Origin: Lentisphaeria bacterium
GTDB lineage: Bacteria > Verrucomicrobiota > Lentisphaeria > Victivallales > UBA1829
Length of the DNA: 51,935 bases
Reading direction: 5' to 3'
NCBI GenBank assembly: GCA_017455665.1
Contig: JAFSZN010000137.1
Span: 1-51,935, forward strand
Under the pieces are notes generated by a model, which saw only the letters and a program-made list of their open reading frames with translations, was not told the origin of the DNA and did no database searches. Below are positions 34,867-43,980 of this stretch, one piece after another (positions within the stretch are counted from its first letter, which is position 1; each line of letters opens with the position of its first letter). The translations under genes were made by a program, and so were the position numbers.

Positions 34867-35751
34867 ATGTTGACCAGAGACCTGCTCGCCAGGATCCGGA
34901 AAATCGAGATCAAAACGCGCAAAGTCGTCGAGGAGATGACTGGCGGCGCGTACCGGAGCGTGTACCGCGGACGCGGCATCGAGTTCAGCGAGGTCCGCAC
35001 GTACACCGAGGGCGACGACGTCCGCGACATCGACTGGAACGTCACCGCCCGCACGGGCGTCGCGCACATCAAGAAATATGTCGAGGAACGCGAGCTGACC
35101 GTGATCATCGCGGTCGACATCTCGTCCTCCACGCTCTTCGGGTCCGCCGAGGACGACAAGCGCGACAAGATGGCGGAGACCGCCGCGCTCCTCGCGTTCA
35201 GCGCCATCCGCAACAACGACAAGGTCGGGCTGCTGCTCTTCTCCGACCGCGTGGAATCCTATATCCCGCCACGTTCGGGGCGCGCCCACGTGATGCGCGT
35301 GATCCGCGACCTGGTGGCGACGCATCCGCGCGGACGCGGCACGAACATCGCCGCCGCGCTGGAATCGCTCAGCCGCACGCTGAAAAAGAAGACCGTGATC
35401 TTCCTCATCAGCGACTTCATGGACGAGGGGGATTTCTGGAAGCCGCTGCGGATCCTGAACCGCAGGCACGACCTGGCGGCGATCCGCGTGGTGGACTCGC
35501 TGGAGACCGCCCTGCCGACGGCCGCCGCGCTCGAACTCGAGGACGCCGAAACCGGCGCGACCTTCGCGTTTCCCGGCAGCAGAATGGCCGCCGCGCGCTA
35601 CGCCGCCGCGCAGGAGCTCTTCGATCGCCAGCTGGAGGAGAACTGCCGCCAGGCGAAAGTCGACCTGATCGAACTGCCGTGCACGGGCGACATCGTAAAG
35701 CCGCTGATGGGATTCTTCCAGAAGCGCGGCAAACGCAAATCCAGAGGCTGA
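34867..35751 (+). CDS. DUF58-containing vWA-like protein
   Basis: 294 aa. The DUF58 signature RGIEFSEVRTYTEGDDVRDI (36-55) continues into DWNVTARTG. The vWA-like fold then has the MIDAS-type DISSS (84-88) and a later FLISDFMDEGDFW. GAGG precedes the ATG. It is a typical partner of MoxR ATPases, 64 bp downstream of that gene. No TM helix is seen. The client complex is unknown. Confidence 0.92.
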   Translation: MLTRDLLARIRKIEIKTRKVVEEMTGGAYRSVYRGRGIEFSEVRTYTEGDDVRDIDWNVTARTGVAHIKKYVEERELTVIIAVDISSSTLFGSAEDDKRDKMAETAALLAFSAIRNNDKVGLLLFSDRVESYIPPRSGRAHVMRVIRDLVATHPRGRGTNIAAALESLSRTLKKKTVIFLISDFMDEGDFWKPLRILNRRHDLAAIRVVDSLETALPTAAALELEDAETGATFAFPGSRMAAARYAAAQELFDRQLEENCRQAKVDLIELPCTGDIVKPLMGFFQKRGKRKSRG

Positions 35752-35760
35752 TACCCGATT

Positions 35761-36777
35761 ATGAAGTCAAAATTGATTGAAAAGACGTGGTTCCGGATGC
35801 TCCCCGCCATCCTCGGCGGCGTCCTGCTGATCCTGATCGCCGCCGGCGCGGCGGTCGCGGTCCGCTGGCACATGTCCGCGAAGGAGGCCGCCGATCCGGT
35901 CCTGCTCGGCGAACCGGTTTACGAGTTCGAGGGCAGGGAACCCGCCATCGGGATGCGCTTCAACGCGGTCCTGAAATACCGCCTGCCGTGGTCCGACTCG
36001 TTCAAGCTCGCCGCCGCCGAACCCGGCAAAAACCTCCAGCTCACCTCGGATCCGGCGTTTCACCGTTCGCGCATCCGCTGGGGATACTCTGACTGGACGC
36101 TCGTGATCCCGCTTCAGGCGTACCGAGGCGGAGAATCCGGCGGCGGCTCGGTTTTGGCGGAGTTTTTCGCCGGAAAGAGCATCGAAACGCCCCTGCCCGA
36201 ATTGAAGGTCGCCGACCTGGCGCTGCCGCTGGACGACAACGGCACGGAGCTTTCGCTCGCGCCGCGCATCGACGTGCGCGACAGAAGGATGTCGTGGCTG
36301 GCCGCGGGCATCGTCGCGGCTGCCGTCATCCTCGTTTCGCTGGCGGTCTGGGCGCTTCTGGCACACAAGAAACGCGAGGCCGCGAAACACATCAAGACCG
36401 TCTGGGAGCTCGCGCTGGACGCCATTCAGGCGCTCCGCGAACAGGTCCGGGGCGGCGCTTCCTCGCCCGAATCCGCCATCGCCGGACTCACCGACGTCGT
36501 CCGGCATTACCTTGAGGCGCGGTTCCGTCTGCGCGCCGAACGCCAGACCACGGCGGAATTTCTGGCGGACCTGGAGCATAACGACCGCCTGCTGGAGGAC
36601 AAGGACCGCAAGTTCCTGCGTTCGTTCCTCGCATCCGCCGACATGGTGAAGTTCGCGCGCATGCCCGCCGATCCGCACCTCTTCGAACAGGCGTCCGAAA
36701 AGGCGGAGGAGCTCGTCTCCGGCACGATCCCGCGCGAGGACGACCTGACGAACGATCCGAAGGGAGGACGCAAATGA
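35761..36777 (+). CDS. Membrane protein of the MoxR-Bat locus (BatD/DUF4381-like)
   Basis: 338 aa. An N-terminal TM helix (about 13-35), a periplasmic beta-rich domain (about 40-175), a second TM helix (about 180-202), and a cytoplasmic helical domain with VVRHYLEARFRLRAERQTTA and a later FLASADMVKFAR, typical of DUF4381/BatD-type C-termini. It occupies the place such proteins hold between DUF58 and vWA genes, and its stop overlaps the next start (ATGA). Likely a membrane scaffold for the vWA protein. Confidence 0.8.
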   Translation: MKSKLIEKTWFRMLPAILGGVLLILIAAGAAVAVRWHMSAKEAADPVLLGEPVYEFEGREPAIGMRFNAVLKYRLPWSDSFKLAAAEPGKNLQLTSDPAFHRSRIRWGYSDWTLVIPLQAYRGGESGGGSVLAEFFAGKSIETPLPELKVADLALPLDDNGTELSLAPRIDVRDRRMSWLAAGIVAAAVILVSLAVWALLAHKKREAAKHIKTVWELALDAIQALREQVRGGASSPESAIAGLTDVVRHYLEARFRLRAERQTTAEFLADLEHNDRLLEDKDRKFLRSFLASADMVKFARMPADPHLFEQASEKAEELVSGTIPREDDLTNDPKGGRK

Positions 36778-37814
36778 AACTTGAATATCCCTGGCTGCTT
36801 CTGCTGTTCATCCCGTACGCCGCGGTGCTGTGGTTCGCCTGGACGCTTCACGCGCCGTCGATCCGCGTCCCCGGCCTGGCGCCGTTCCGCCGCGCCGCGG
36901 GCAAAAAAAGCCGCCGCGTGAACTGGCGCAAGCTGATCCCGTTCGTGCTCTTCGCGCTCGGCGGCGCCGCCATGATCGTGGCGCTGGCGCAGCCCCGCGA
37001 GGGGATCGAGGAAATCCGCTCGAAGGCGGACGGCATCGACATCATGATCGCGTTCGACCTGTCGCCCAGCATGGAGGCATACGACCCGCCCGCGGACCAT
37101 CTTACCGACACCCAGGTCATCAACCTGATCCAGCGCGGCACGCTCAAAAACCGCGTCGAGACCGCCAAGGAAGAGATCGCCCGGTTCATCGAGGAACGCC
37201 CGAACGACCGCATCGGCCTCATCGTGTTCGCCAGCATGCCCTACGTGGTGTGCCCGCCCACGCTCGACCATGCGTTCCTGCTCGCCAACCTGGAACGCCT
37301 TTCCTCGCGCCAGATCGGCGACGGGACCGGGATCGCGGGACCGATCGCCAGCGCCGTGAAACGCCTGAAGAACTCCGACGCGAAAAGCCGCATCCTGGTG
37401 CTCTTCACCGACGGCTCGAACACGGTCAACGGGCAAATCTCGCCGCGCGACGCCGGCAAGCTCGCCGACACGTTCGACATCACCATCTACACGGTCGGCA
37501 TCGGGTCCCGCCGCGCACGCATCCCCATGCAGAGCCTGCTCGGCGGCGTCATCCTCCAGAACTACCCGGACGAATTCGACGAGCCGCTGCTGCGCGAGCT
37601 CGCGGACATGACCGGGGGCCGTTACTACCGCGCCGCCGACGCGAAGGGCATGGCACAGGCGATGGACGAGATCAACAAGCTCGAAAAAACGAGCGTGGAG
37701 CAGCCCGTCGTGGTAAACTGGCGCGAACTCTACCCGTATTTCTGCTGGTTCGGGCTCGGCGCGCTCCTGCTCGGTTTCTGCCTTCGCCAGACCGTCTGCC
37801 TGCGCCTGCCTTAA
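36774..37814 (+). CDS. BatA-like von Willebrand factor A membrane protein
   Basis: 346 aa. Two N-terminal TM helices (about 7-24 and 54-72), a vWA domain with MIDAS DLSPS (95-99) and FTDGSN, and a C-terminal TM helix (about 319-337). This is the Bat/aerotolerance-type architecture, with the vWA domain predicted to face the cytoplasm. It is translationally coupled to the preceding gene through ATGA. A BatB paralogue and a TPR BatC/E gene are absent, so this is a reduced locus. Confidence 0.93.
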   Translation: MKLEYPWLLLLFIPYAAVLWFAWTLHAPSIRVPGLAPFRRAAGKKSRRVNWRKLIPFVLFALGGAAMIVALAQPREGIEEIRSKADGIDIMIAFDLSPSMEAYDPPADHLTDTQVINLIQRGTLKNRVETAKEEIARFIEERPNDRIGLIVFASMPYVVCPPTLDHAFLLANLERLSSRQIGDGTGIAGPIASAVKRLKNSDAKSRILVLFTDGSNTVNGQISPRDAGKLADTFDITIYTVGIGSRRARIPMQSLLGGVILQNYPDEFDEPLLRELADMTGGRYYRAADAKGMAQAMDEINKLEKTSVEQPVVVNWRELYPYFCWFGLGALLLGFCLRQTVCLRLP

Positions 37815-37838
37815 AACATATTTGCTTTGTATCTTTTC

Positions 37839-37928
37839 GTGCGCGAGCGACAGCCGCGCACTATTCGACACACACCGTGTGTGCCGGAGCGTCAGCCCGG
37901 CACTGCTGCAGTGGAGGACTTGTCCTCC
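37839..37928. repeat. Array of short palindromes including two covarying 7-bp stem / 9-nt loop hairpins
   Basis: Hairpin 1: GTGCGCG (37839-37845), loop AGCGACAGC, CGCGCAC (37855-37861). Hairpin 2: GTGCCGG (37881-37887), loop AGCGTCAGC, CCGGCAC (37897-37903). The loops differ at one base, while the stems differ at two positions with compensating changes on the other arm. A palindrome ACACACCGTGTGT (37870-37882) lies between them and GGAGGAC-TT-GTCCTCC (37913-37928) follows. A further hairpin is the terminator next door. Confidence 0.8.
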
Positions 37929-37953
37929 CGGAGCTTATAGCTCCGCGCTTTTT
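37929..37953 (+). terminator. Rho-independent terminator of the MoxR-Bat operon
   Basis: CGGAGCT-TAT-AGCTCCG (37929-37945), followed three bases later by five T (37949-37953). It is the last hairpin of the array at 37839-37928. Confidence 0.75.
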
Positions 37954-37990
37954 CCTATTATAAAAACAAAACTTCTTTTATTCTTTGCGC

Positions 37991-38019
37991 TTGACATTCG
38001 CGGGGTTTGTCGCTATATT
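37991..38019 (+). promoter_or_regulatory. topA promoter
   Basis: TTGACA (37991-37996), 17-bp spacer, TATATT (38014-38019). One of the strongest matches in the window. The leader to the topA ATG is about 80 nt. Confidence 0.85.
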
Positions 38020-38107
38020 AATAGAATAAGCGAAAACAACCCTGCCGGGACCGGAGCGGAAAGTGGAAAAACCGCGCGGATCCCCGGCGTTTCCCGGAGT
38101 ATACAGC

Positions 38108-40657
38108 ATGAGCAAACAACTGGTTATCGTGGAATCCCCCGCGAAAGCGCGCACGATCGGGCGCATCCTGCCGTCCGAATACATCATCAAGGCATCAATG
38201 GGCCATATCCGCGACCTGCCCGAAAACTCGTTCGGCGTGGACATCGAACACAACTTCGCGCCGCAGTACGAGGAGAGCAAGGCGCGCGGCCACAACCTCG
38301 GCGAACTCAAGACCGCCGCGAAAAACGCGGTCGACATCTATTTGGCGTCGGACCCTGACCGCGAAGGGGAAGCCATCGCGTGGCACCTGCAGGAAGTCCT
38401 GCGGAAGATCAACAAGAAGGCGCATTTCCACCGCGTCTCCTTCCACGAGATCACGCGCAGCGCCATCAACCGCGCATTCCAGTCGCCCGGCGAGATCGAC
38501 ATGAACCGCGTGGACGCCCAGCAGGCGCGCCGCGTACTCGACCGCATCGTCGGCTACCAGATCAGCCCGTTGCTGTGGTCGCGCATCGAACGCGGCATCA
38601 GCGCCGGACGCGTGCAGTCCGTGGCGCTCCGCCTGGTGTGCGAACGCGAACGCGAGATCCTGGCGTTCATCCCGAAGGAATACTGGATCTTCGAGGCGCT
38701 GTTCCATCCGGAAAGCGCCCCCGGCCGTTCCTTCCGCGCGAAACTCGCGAAGGTCGACGGCAGGAACGCCGACGTGCCGAACAAGGAACAGGCGGAAGCC
38801 CTGCGCAAGCTCATCGACGACGCGTCCGCGTGGCATATCGCCGACCTGGAGACCTCGCCCCGCCGCAAGTTCGCTCCGCCGCCGTTCATCACCAGCACGC
38901 TCCAGCAGGCCGCCAGCTCCGCCATGGGGTTCACCGCGAACCAGACCATGCAGACCGCCCAGCAGCTTTATGAAGGCATCACGCTCGACAACGGCCCCGT
39001 CGGCCTCATCACCTACATGAGAACCGACGCCGTGAACATCGCGATCGAGGCGCAGAACGCTTGCCGCGCCTACATTGAAGCGACATTCGGACCGGACTAC
39101 GTCCCGCCGAAGCCCAACATCTACAAATCCAAGGCGAACGCGCAGGCGGCGCACGAGGCGATCCGTCCGACCGACGTCAACCTGACCCCGGACAAGCTCC
39201 GCCCGTTCCTGAACCCCGCCCAGCTCAAACTCTACACGCTGATCTGGCGGCGCTTCGTGGCGTGCCAGATGAACCCGGCGCTGCTCGAAACGACCACCGT
39301 CACGGTCGAAAACGCCGCGTCCGCGCCGCACGTCTTCTCGTTCCGCTCATCCGCGACCGTGACCAAGTTCCCCGGATTCCTCGCCGTCTACAACGTCAAG
39401 GACGAAACGCACACGACGGAAGACGACCAGGACGAGTCCGCGCCCGATCCGGAACTCCTCGGCATGCTCCGCACCGGCACGAAATGCGATCTCGCGGGAT
39501 GCAAGCCCGAACAGAAATTCACCGAGCCGGCTCCGCGCTACTCCGAAGCCACGCTCATCAAGGAACTCGAATCCAACGGCATCGGCCGTCCATCCACGTA
39601 CGCCACGATCGTGAACACGATCCAGGTCCGCAAGTACGTGAACCGCGAAAAAGGCAAGCTCATCCCGACCGAACTCGGATTCCGCGTGAACGACTACCTC
39701 GTGAAGTCGCTGCCCGAGCTCTTCCAGGTCGGATTCACCGCCGACATGGAAAAGAAGCTCGACAACGTCGAGGACGGCGAGGTCGAATGGACCGCCATGC
39801 TCCGCGACTTCTACGGCGTGTTCTCCGAATGGCTCAAGGACGCGAAGTTCGCCGATGCCCCGGACGACGGCAAGGCCGCCGCGCTCATCGGCATCCTCGC
39901 CGGTTTCCAGGGCTGGGAAAAGCCCGTCGCGCAGCCCGGCGCGAAACGCCCGTTCAACGAAAAGACCTTCTTCAACTCGGTCGTCACCAAGAAACAGTCC
40001 GGCGTCCCGGTCACGGTCAAGCAGTGGAACGCCCTCCTCTCCATCGCGGCGAAATACCGCGACAGGCTTCCCGGCCTGGAGGAAGCCGCCGAGAAGTACG
40101 GATTCACCGGCGAACTCAATGAAGCGCAGGCGAAACTGAACGCCCATCTGCAGACGATCCGGGAACGCCAGGCGGTCCAGGTCGAAACGCCGAAGTTCGA
40201 AGCCGATCCGCGTCTGGAAGCCGTTTTCCAGGCGGCGGAAAAGGTCAAATGGAACAAGGCGGAGCGCATCCGCGGCCGCGTGTACGACGATGCCGCGTTC
40301 GTGGAATCCCTCCGCAAGCAGTACAAGGCAGGCAAGACGCTCAGCGCCAAGCAGATCGCCGCGCTCACGCGTGTCATCCGCAAATACCCGGGGCAGTTCC
40401 CCGAAGGCGATCTCGCCGTCGCGGCGCCCGCCCCGGAACAGAATCCCGCCGCGAAGGCACAGATCGACGCCCTCCTGAACGCGTTCAAGTCGTTTGAGAG
40501 CTGGAACGAGCCCACGGTCCGCCGCGGACGCACGTTCAGCGACCGCGACTTCATCGCCTCGCTCGCCAAGCAGCACGCTTCCGGCAAGGTCCTCAGCGAG
40601 AAACAGGTCGCCGCGCTGGAACGCATGGCCGCCAAGTACAACCTGAAACCGGTATGA
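38108..40657 (+). CDS. topA: DNA topoisomerase I with three novel C-terminal repeats instead of zinc ribbons
   Basis: 849 aa, type IA topoisomerase relaxing negative supercoils. The Toprim domain has IVESPAKARTIG (7-18) and SDPDREGEAIAWHL; the active-site Tyr is in LITYMRTDAVN (about 301-311); then FTEPAPRYSEATLIKELE and GIGRPSTYA. After about residue 590 the Cys4 zinc fingers usual in TopA are missing. Instead, three ~65-aa repeats occur (about 594-657, 702-767, 786-849) sharing W, a basic stretch, F/Y, F, Q, G, KQ, AL and KY at equivalent positions (e.g. GKVLSEKQVAALERMAAKY). They are probably DNA-binding. The start was chosen by homology. The stop overlaps the next gene (ATGA). Confidence 0.95.
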   Translation: MSKQLVIVESPAKARTIGRILPSEYIIKASMGHIRDLPENSFGVDIEHNFAPQYEESKARGHNLGELKTAAKNAVDIYLASDPDREGEAIAWHLQEVLRKINKKAHFHRVSFHEITRSAINRAFQSPGEIDMNRVDAQQARRVLDRIVGYQISPLLWSRIERGISAGRVQSVALRLVCEREREILAFIPKEYWIFEALFHPESAPGRSFRAKLAKVDGRNADVPNKEQAEALRKLIDDASAWHIADLETSPRRKFAPPPFITSTLQQAASSAMGFTANQTMQTAQQLYEGITLDNGPVGLITYMRTDAVNIAIEAQNACRAYIEATFGPDYVPPKPNIYKSKANAQAAHEAIRPTDVNLTPDKLRPFLNPAQLKLYTLIWRRFVACQMNPALLETTTVTVENAASAPHVFSFRSSATVTKFPGFLAVYNVKDETHTTEDDQDESAPDPELLGMLRTGTKCDLAGCKPEQKFTEPAPRYSEATLIKELESNGIGRPSTYATIVNTIQVRKYVNREKGKLIPTELGFRVNDYLVKSLPELFQVGFTADMEKKLDNVEDGEVEWTAMLRDFYGVFSEWLKDAKFADAPDDGKAAALIGILAGFQGWEKPVAQPGAKRPFNEKTFFNSVVTKKQSGVPVTVKQWNALLSIAAKYRDRLPGLEEAAEKYGFTGELNEAQAKLNAHLQTIRERQAVQVETPKFEADPRLEAVFQAAEKVKWNKAERIRGRVYDDAAFVESLRKQYKAGKTLSAKQIAALTRVIRKYPGQFPEGDLAVAAPAPEQNPAAKAQIDALLNAFKSFESWNEPTVRRGRTFSDRDFIASLAKQHASGKVLSEKQVAALERMAAKYNLKPV

Positions 40658-41310
40658 ACCGTGTCCGCCGCATCAGCCGCATCAGGAGAGTCATTCTCTT
40701 CTGGGCGGCGGCGGCCCTGATCGCCGCGCTGGAGGCAGTCCTGACCGCGAACTGGCTGGTCGGGAAAACTTCGGCGCGCATCTATTCATCCGTGAACGAT
40801 ATCCCGCCCTGCGAGGTCGGGATGGTTCTCGGCACCTCGGAATACTCCAACGGGCGCCCCAGCCCCGTACTCGCGGGACGGCTTCAGGCCGCGGCTGATC
40901 TTTATCACGCAGGCAAGGTAAAGATGCTGGTCGTGTCCGGCGCGAACCGTCCGGAAGAGTTCTACGATGAAATCGCCGCCATGACGCAGGCGCTGATCGC
41001 CCTGGGCGTTCCGGAAGACGCCATCATCGGCGACAGCAAGGGGCTTCGCACGCTTGATTCCATCCTTCGTATGCGCGATGTCTTCGGCTGCGACGGGTTC
41101 ATCACGATCTCCCAGCGCGGCCACCTCGAACGCGCATTGTATCTGGCGGACCATCACGGCGTTTCGACCATCGGATTCGAGGCGGGAATACCGTCGGGAC
41201 TGTATCCGGACGAATGGCTCGGATCCGCGATCCGTGTGCCTCTGTCCAATGTGAAAGCGATCCTGGACATCGCGATCGGCCGTCGCGCGAAATACCCGGC
41301 CGAACGATAA
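40654..41310 (+). CDS. SanA/YdcF-like DUF218 membrane protein
   Basis: 218 aa. A basic N-terminus, one TM helix (about 13-33), then a DUF218 domain with MVLGTSEYSNGRPSPVLAGR (about 56-75), MLVVSGAN and ITISQRGHLERALYLA. It is close to SanA, an envelope-barrier protein of enteric bacteria whose biochemical activity is unclear. Predicted to be inner-membrane anchored with the domain outside. The ATGA overlap with topA couples translation; the functional link is not obvious. Confidence 0.88.
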   Translation: MNRVRRISRIRRVILFWAAAALIAALEAVLTANWLVGKTSARIYSSVNDIPPCEVGMVLGTSEYSNGRPSPVLAGRLQAAADLYHAGKVKMLVVSGANRPEEFYDEIAAMTQALIALGVPEDAIIGDSKGLRTLDSILRMRDVFGCDGFITISQRGHLERALYLADHHGVSTIGFEAGIPSGLYPDEWLGSAIRVPLSNVKAILDIAIGRRAKYPAER

Positions 41311-41339
41311 ACCGGCAAACGGCCAAGGAGCGAAGAATT

Positions 41340-42065
41340 ATGAATCCTGTTTCAGACACCGTGTTTGTGATGGCGGCGGGCGGAGCTTCCACCCGGTTCG
41401 GCGGCGGCTCCAAGCTCTTCGCGGAACTCGACGGCATCCCGGTCTTCCTGCACGCCGTCCGTACCGCCGCGTCCGTGCTCGCGCCCGGCTCGATCATCCT
41501 GTCCGTCCCGGCGAACGCCGAGGCGGATTTCCGTGCTGCGGCGGAAACATATTTCCCTGACATTCCGCTTCATTTCACGCACGGCGGCGCGACCCGTACG
41601 CTGTCCGTCCTGAACGCCCTCGAAGCCGCCGCGAAGCTCAGCGAAGCGCGGTTCCGGCTCGCAGCTGTCCACGACGCCGGACGCCCCATGCTCACGCCGG
41701 AACTCCTGCTGGCGTGCCTGGACGCCGCCCGGAAACACGGCGGCGCGATGGCGTGCCGCAAAGTCGCCGAAACCGTGAAACGCATCACCCCGGACGGATT
41801 CCTCGGCGAAACCGTCCCGCGCGACGAGCTCCGCACCGCCGAAACGCCGCAGGTCTTCCGGTTCGATGCACTCCTGGACGCCTACCGCCGCGCCGCCGCA
41901 TCCGGCGAACTTTTCACCGACGACGCGCAGGTCATGGAACGCTTCGCCCCGGTCCGCGTGTTCCCGGTCGAACACGAATTCCCGAATCCGAAGATCACGT
42001 ACCGTCCCGACCTGGAACTCTGCCGCACGCTGCTGAAACTCCGCCGCGAGGGATCCGGCGCATGA
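41340..42065 (+). CDS. ispD: 2-C-methyl-D-erythritol 4-phosphate cytidylyltransferase
   Basis: 241 aa. IspD makes CDP-methylerythritol from CTP and MEP in the non-mevalonate isoprenoid pathway. The CTP-binding loop AAGGASTRFGGGSKLF (about 13-28), HDAGRPMLTPE (HDAARP in most) and the ETVPRDELRTAETPQ region with TPQ are present. AAGGAG lies eight bases before the ATG. Its stop overlaps the start of the following membrane enzyme (ATGA). Isoprenoid supply for polyprenyl-phosphate sugars would link these two, by inference. Confidence 0.94.
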   Translation: MNPVSDTVFVMAAGGASTRFGGGSKLFAELDGIPVFLHAVRTAASVLAPGSIILSVPANAEADFRAAAETYFPDIPLHFTHGGATRTLSVLNALEAAAKLSEARFRLAAVHDAGRPMLTPELLLACLDAARKHGGAMACRKVAETVKRITPDGFLGETVPRDELRTAETPQVFRFDALLDAYRRAAASGELFTDDAQVMERFAPVRVFPVEHEFPNPKITYRPDLELCRTLLKLRREGSGA

Positions 42066-43972
42066 AGCCGAAGGCAAAAGCCGCCTCCGCTTTGAACTCC
42101 GGCACGGCAGCCATGCGCCGCCGGAACCCCCTGTATTTCCCGGTCATACTGGCGCTGCTCGCATTGACCTCCGTCGTGCTCCGCATCGTCATGTCGGTCG
42201 AGGTCGTCCATACCGATCCCTTCGCATACAATCCGCCGGACGTCACGGACATGGCGACATACCACGCGCTGTCCCGCGGCATCCTGAACGGCGTTTTCCC
42301 GGCGGAGTTCGTCTACCAGCCGTTTTATTATTCGGTCTTCCTCCCTGCGGTGAAATTCCTGCTCCGGTCCGAATACCTGAGCGTCGGCATCGCGCAGTCG
42401 GTCTGCGTCGGCATCATCGTGTGGTTCGCCGGGCTCACCGGTGCGATGCTCCGTTCGCGCATGACCGGACTTCTGGCAGCGGCTCTGTGCGCGTTCTCCA
42501 CGATGCTGTTTTTCTACGTGCCGTATGCGCTGATCGAGGTCCAGCAGGCGATGTGGTTCATGTTGCTGCTGTATTTCACGCTGCGCGCGATGAAAACCGG
42601 ACGCGCCGGATTCTTCGCGGCGGCGGGCCTGGTCCTGTCGTTCGCGATCCTGTCGCGCGGCAACGCCTGGTGTTTCCTGCCCGTGCTGGGATTCGCGTAC
42701 TGGACGGCTCTGCGCAGAAAACGCTTTTCCACGCGCCGCAAGGCCGTTCTGGCGGCGGTTCTCTGCCTTGCCGCAATCCTGTTGCCCCAGGCACCTTTCG
42801 CCGTCAAAAACACCCTTGCGACGCATTCGCTGTCCGGCCCCTCGACCGCCGGGCCCGCGGTCCTCACGCTCGGCAACAACCCGGAATCCCCTCCCGGCGG
42901 CCTCCCGGTCCCGTATCCGCCGACCTACGACGAATGGATGGCGCACGAATCCGAATATTCCATTCCGCGCCGCATCTTCGACTGGTTCCGCGCCGAGCCG
43001 ACGGCGTTCCTTCAGCTCCAGGCGGAGAAATTCTTCCTGTTCTTCGATTCGGGCGAGATCCCGAACAACATCCAGCTCGGCGTGAACGCAAAGGAAAGCG
43101 GCGTATTCCGCCTGTTCGGCTTCGTTCATACCGGGTTTGTCATCGCCCTCGCGCTCGCCGGGTTCTTCCTGTATTTCCTCCGCCTGAAAAATCATCCCGG
43201 ACGCCTTCTGCTTTATCTGTTCCTCTTCCTGTACGCGCTCGCCACCGTGGCATTTTACGTGCTGGCGCGGTTCCGGGTGCCCGCCATCCCGTTCTTCGCA
43301 GTCGGCGCGGCGCTGTTCGTCATGGACTACATCCGGGCAATATTCGGCGGACGCGGGAACAGACGCCGGATTCTGCTGCGGTTCTGTCCGGCTCTGCTCG
43401 CGGGCATTTGTTTCACGGTGTTTTTCTATCCGGTTTACAGGTATTCGTATGAAGCCGGCCTGACGAAACTGACGCGGCCGGACGGCGTGCGGCTTGAAAC
43501 GGCGTCAATGCTGCTGGCGCACGACAACGGCCCGAACTACCTCGACGGCTGGGCGGCGGCGAAGCTCGACGGCGGTGTGACGTTCTCCAAGACGTTCTCC
43601 GCACACGGCATAGACCTGCGCAAATACGCGAACGCATACGTGACGGTGTCATTTTTCACGGAACAGCCTCGAAAAATCGAGGTCGTCTGCAACGGCAAAC
43701 GCGAAACCGTTTCCCTCGCGCCGCACGATCTGTACTGTCTGCCGCTCATCCCGGTCCGCCTCGGCCCCTTCCCCGTGCCGGAGGACCTGACGTTCACGTT
43801 CTCGTTCCCGGGGCTCGCGCCGGACCATGCCGGACTGGCGGTCGATTTCCACCGTGACTACGGACGCACGGCATATCAGGGGGAAGTCTTTCCCGCGGAA
43901 GCGGTCGTGCGCCTCGAACTTGTTGAAAAGGACGCGCCGCCGGAAACAGACTCCGACGGCGCATCCAGATAA
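42062..43972 (+). CDS. GT-C (PMT/ArnT-like) membrane glycosyltransferase
   Basis: 636 aa with about 10-12 TM helices in the first 430 residues and a soluble beta-rich C-terminal domain (about 480-620). The first external loop carries DVTDMATYHALSRGILNG, placing an Asp where GT-C enzymes have their catalytic acidic residue, followed by FVYQPFYYSVFLPAVKFL. This is typical of dolichyl/polyprenyl-phosphate-sugar-dependent transferases acting in the periplasm. The acceptor is unknown. The start overlaps the ispD stop. It is convergent with the arginine decarboxylase gene; eight bases separate the stops and no terminator is visible. Confidence 0.82.
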   Translation: MKPKAKAASALNSGTAAMRRRNPLYFPVILALLALTSVVLRIVMSVEVVHTDPFAYNPPDVTDMATYHALSRGILNGVFPAEFVYQPFYYSVFLPAVKFLLRSEYLSVGIAQSVCVGIIVWFAGLTGAMLRSRMTGLLAAALCAFSTMLFFYVPYALIEVQQAMWFMLLLYFTLRAMKTGRAGFFAAAGLVLSFAILSRGNAWCFLPVLGFAYWTALRRKRFSTRRKAVLAAVLCLAAILLPQAPFAVKNTLATHSLSGPSTAGPAVLTLGNNPESPPGGLPVPYPPTYDEWMAHESEYSIPRRIFDWFRAEPTAFLQLQAEKFFLFFDSGEIPNNIQLGVNAKESGVFRLFGFVHTGFVIALALAGFFLYFLRLKNHPGRLLLYLFLFLYALATVAFYVLARFRVPAIPFFAVGAALFVMDYIRAIFGGRGNRRRILLRFCPALLAGICFTVFFYPVYRYSYEAGLTKLTRPDGVRLETASMLLAHDNGPNYLDGWAAAKLDGGVTFSKTFSAHGIDLRKYANAYVTVSFFTEQPRKIEVVCNGKRETVSLAPHDLYCLPLIPVRLGPFPVPEDLTFTFSFPGLAPDHAGLAVDFHRDYGRTAYQGEVFPAEAVVRLELVEKDAPPETDSDGASR

Positions 43973-43980
43973 TTACCCGT

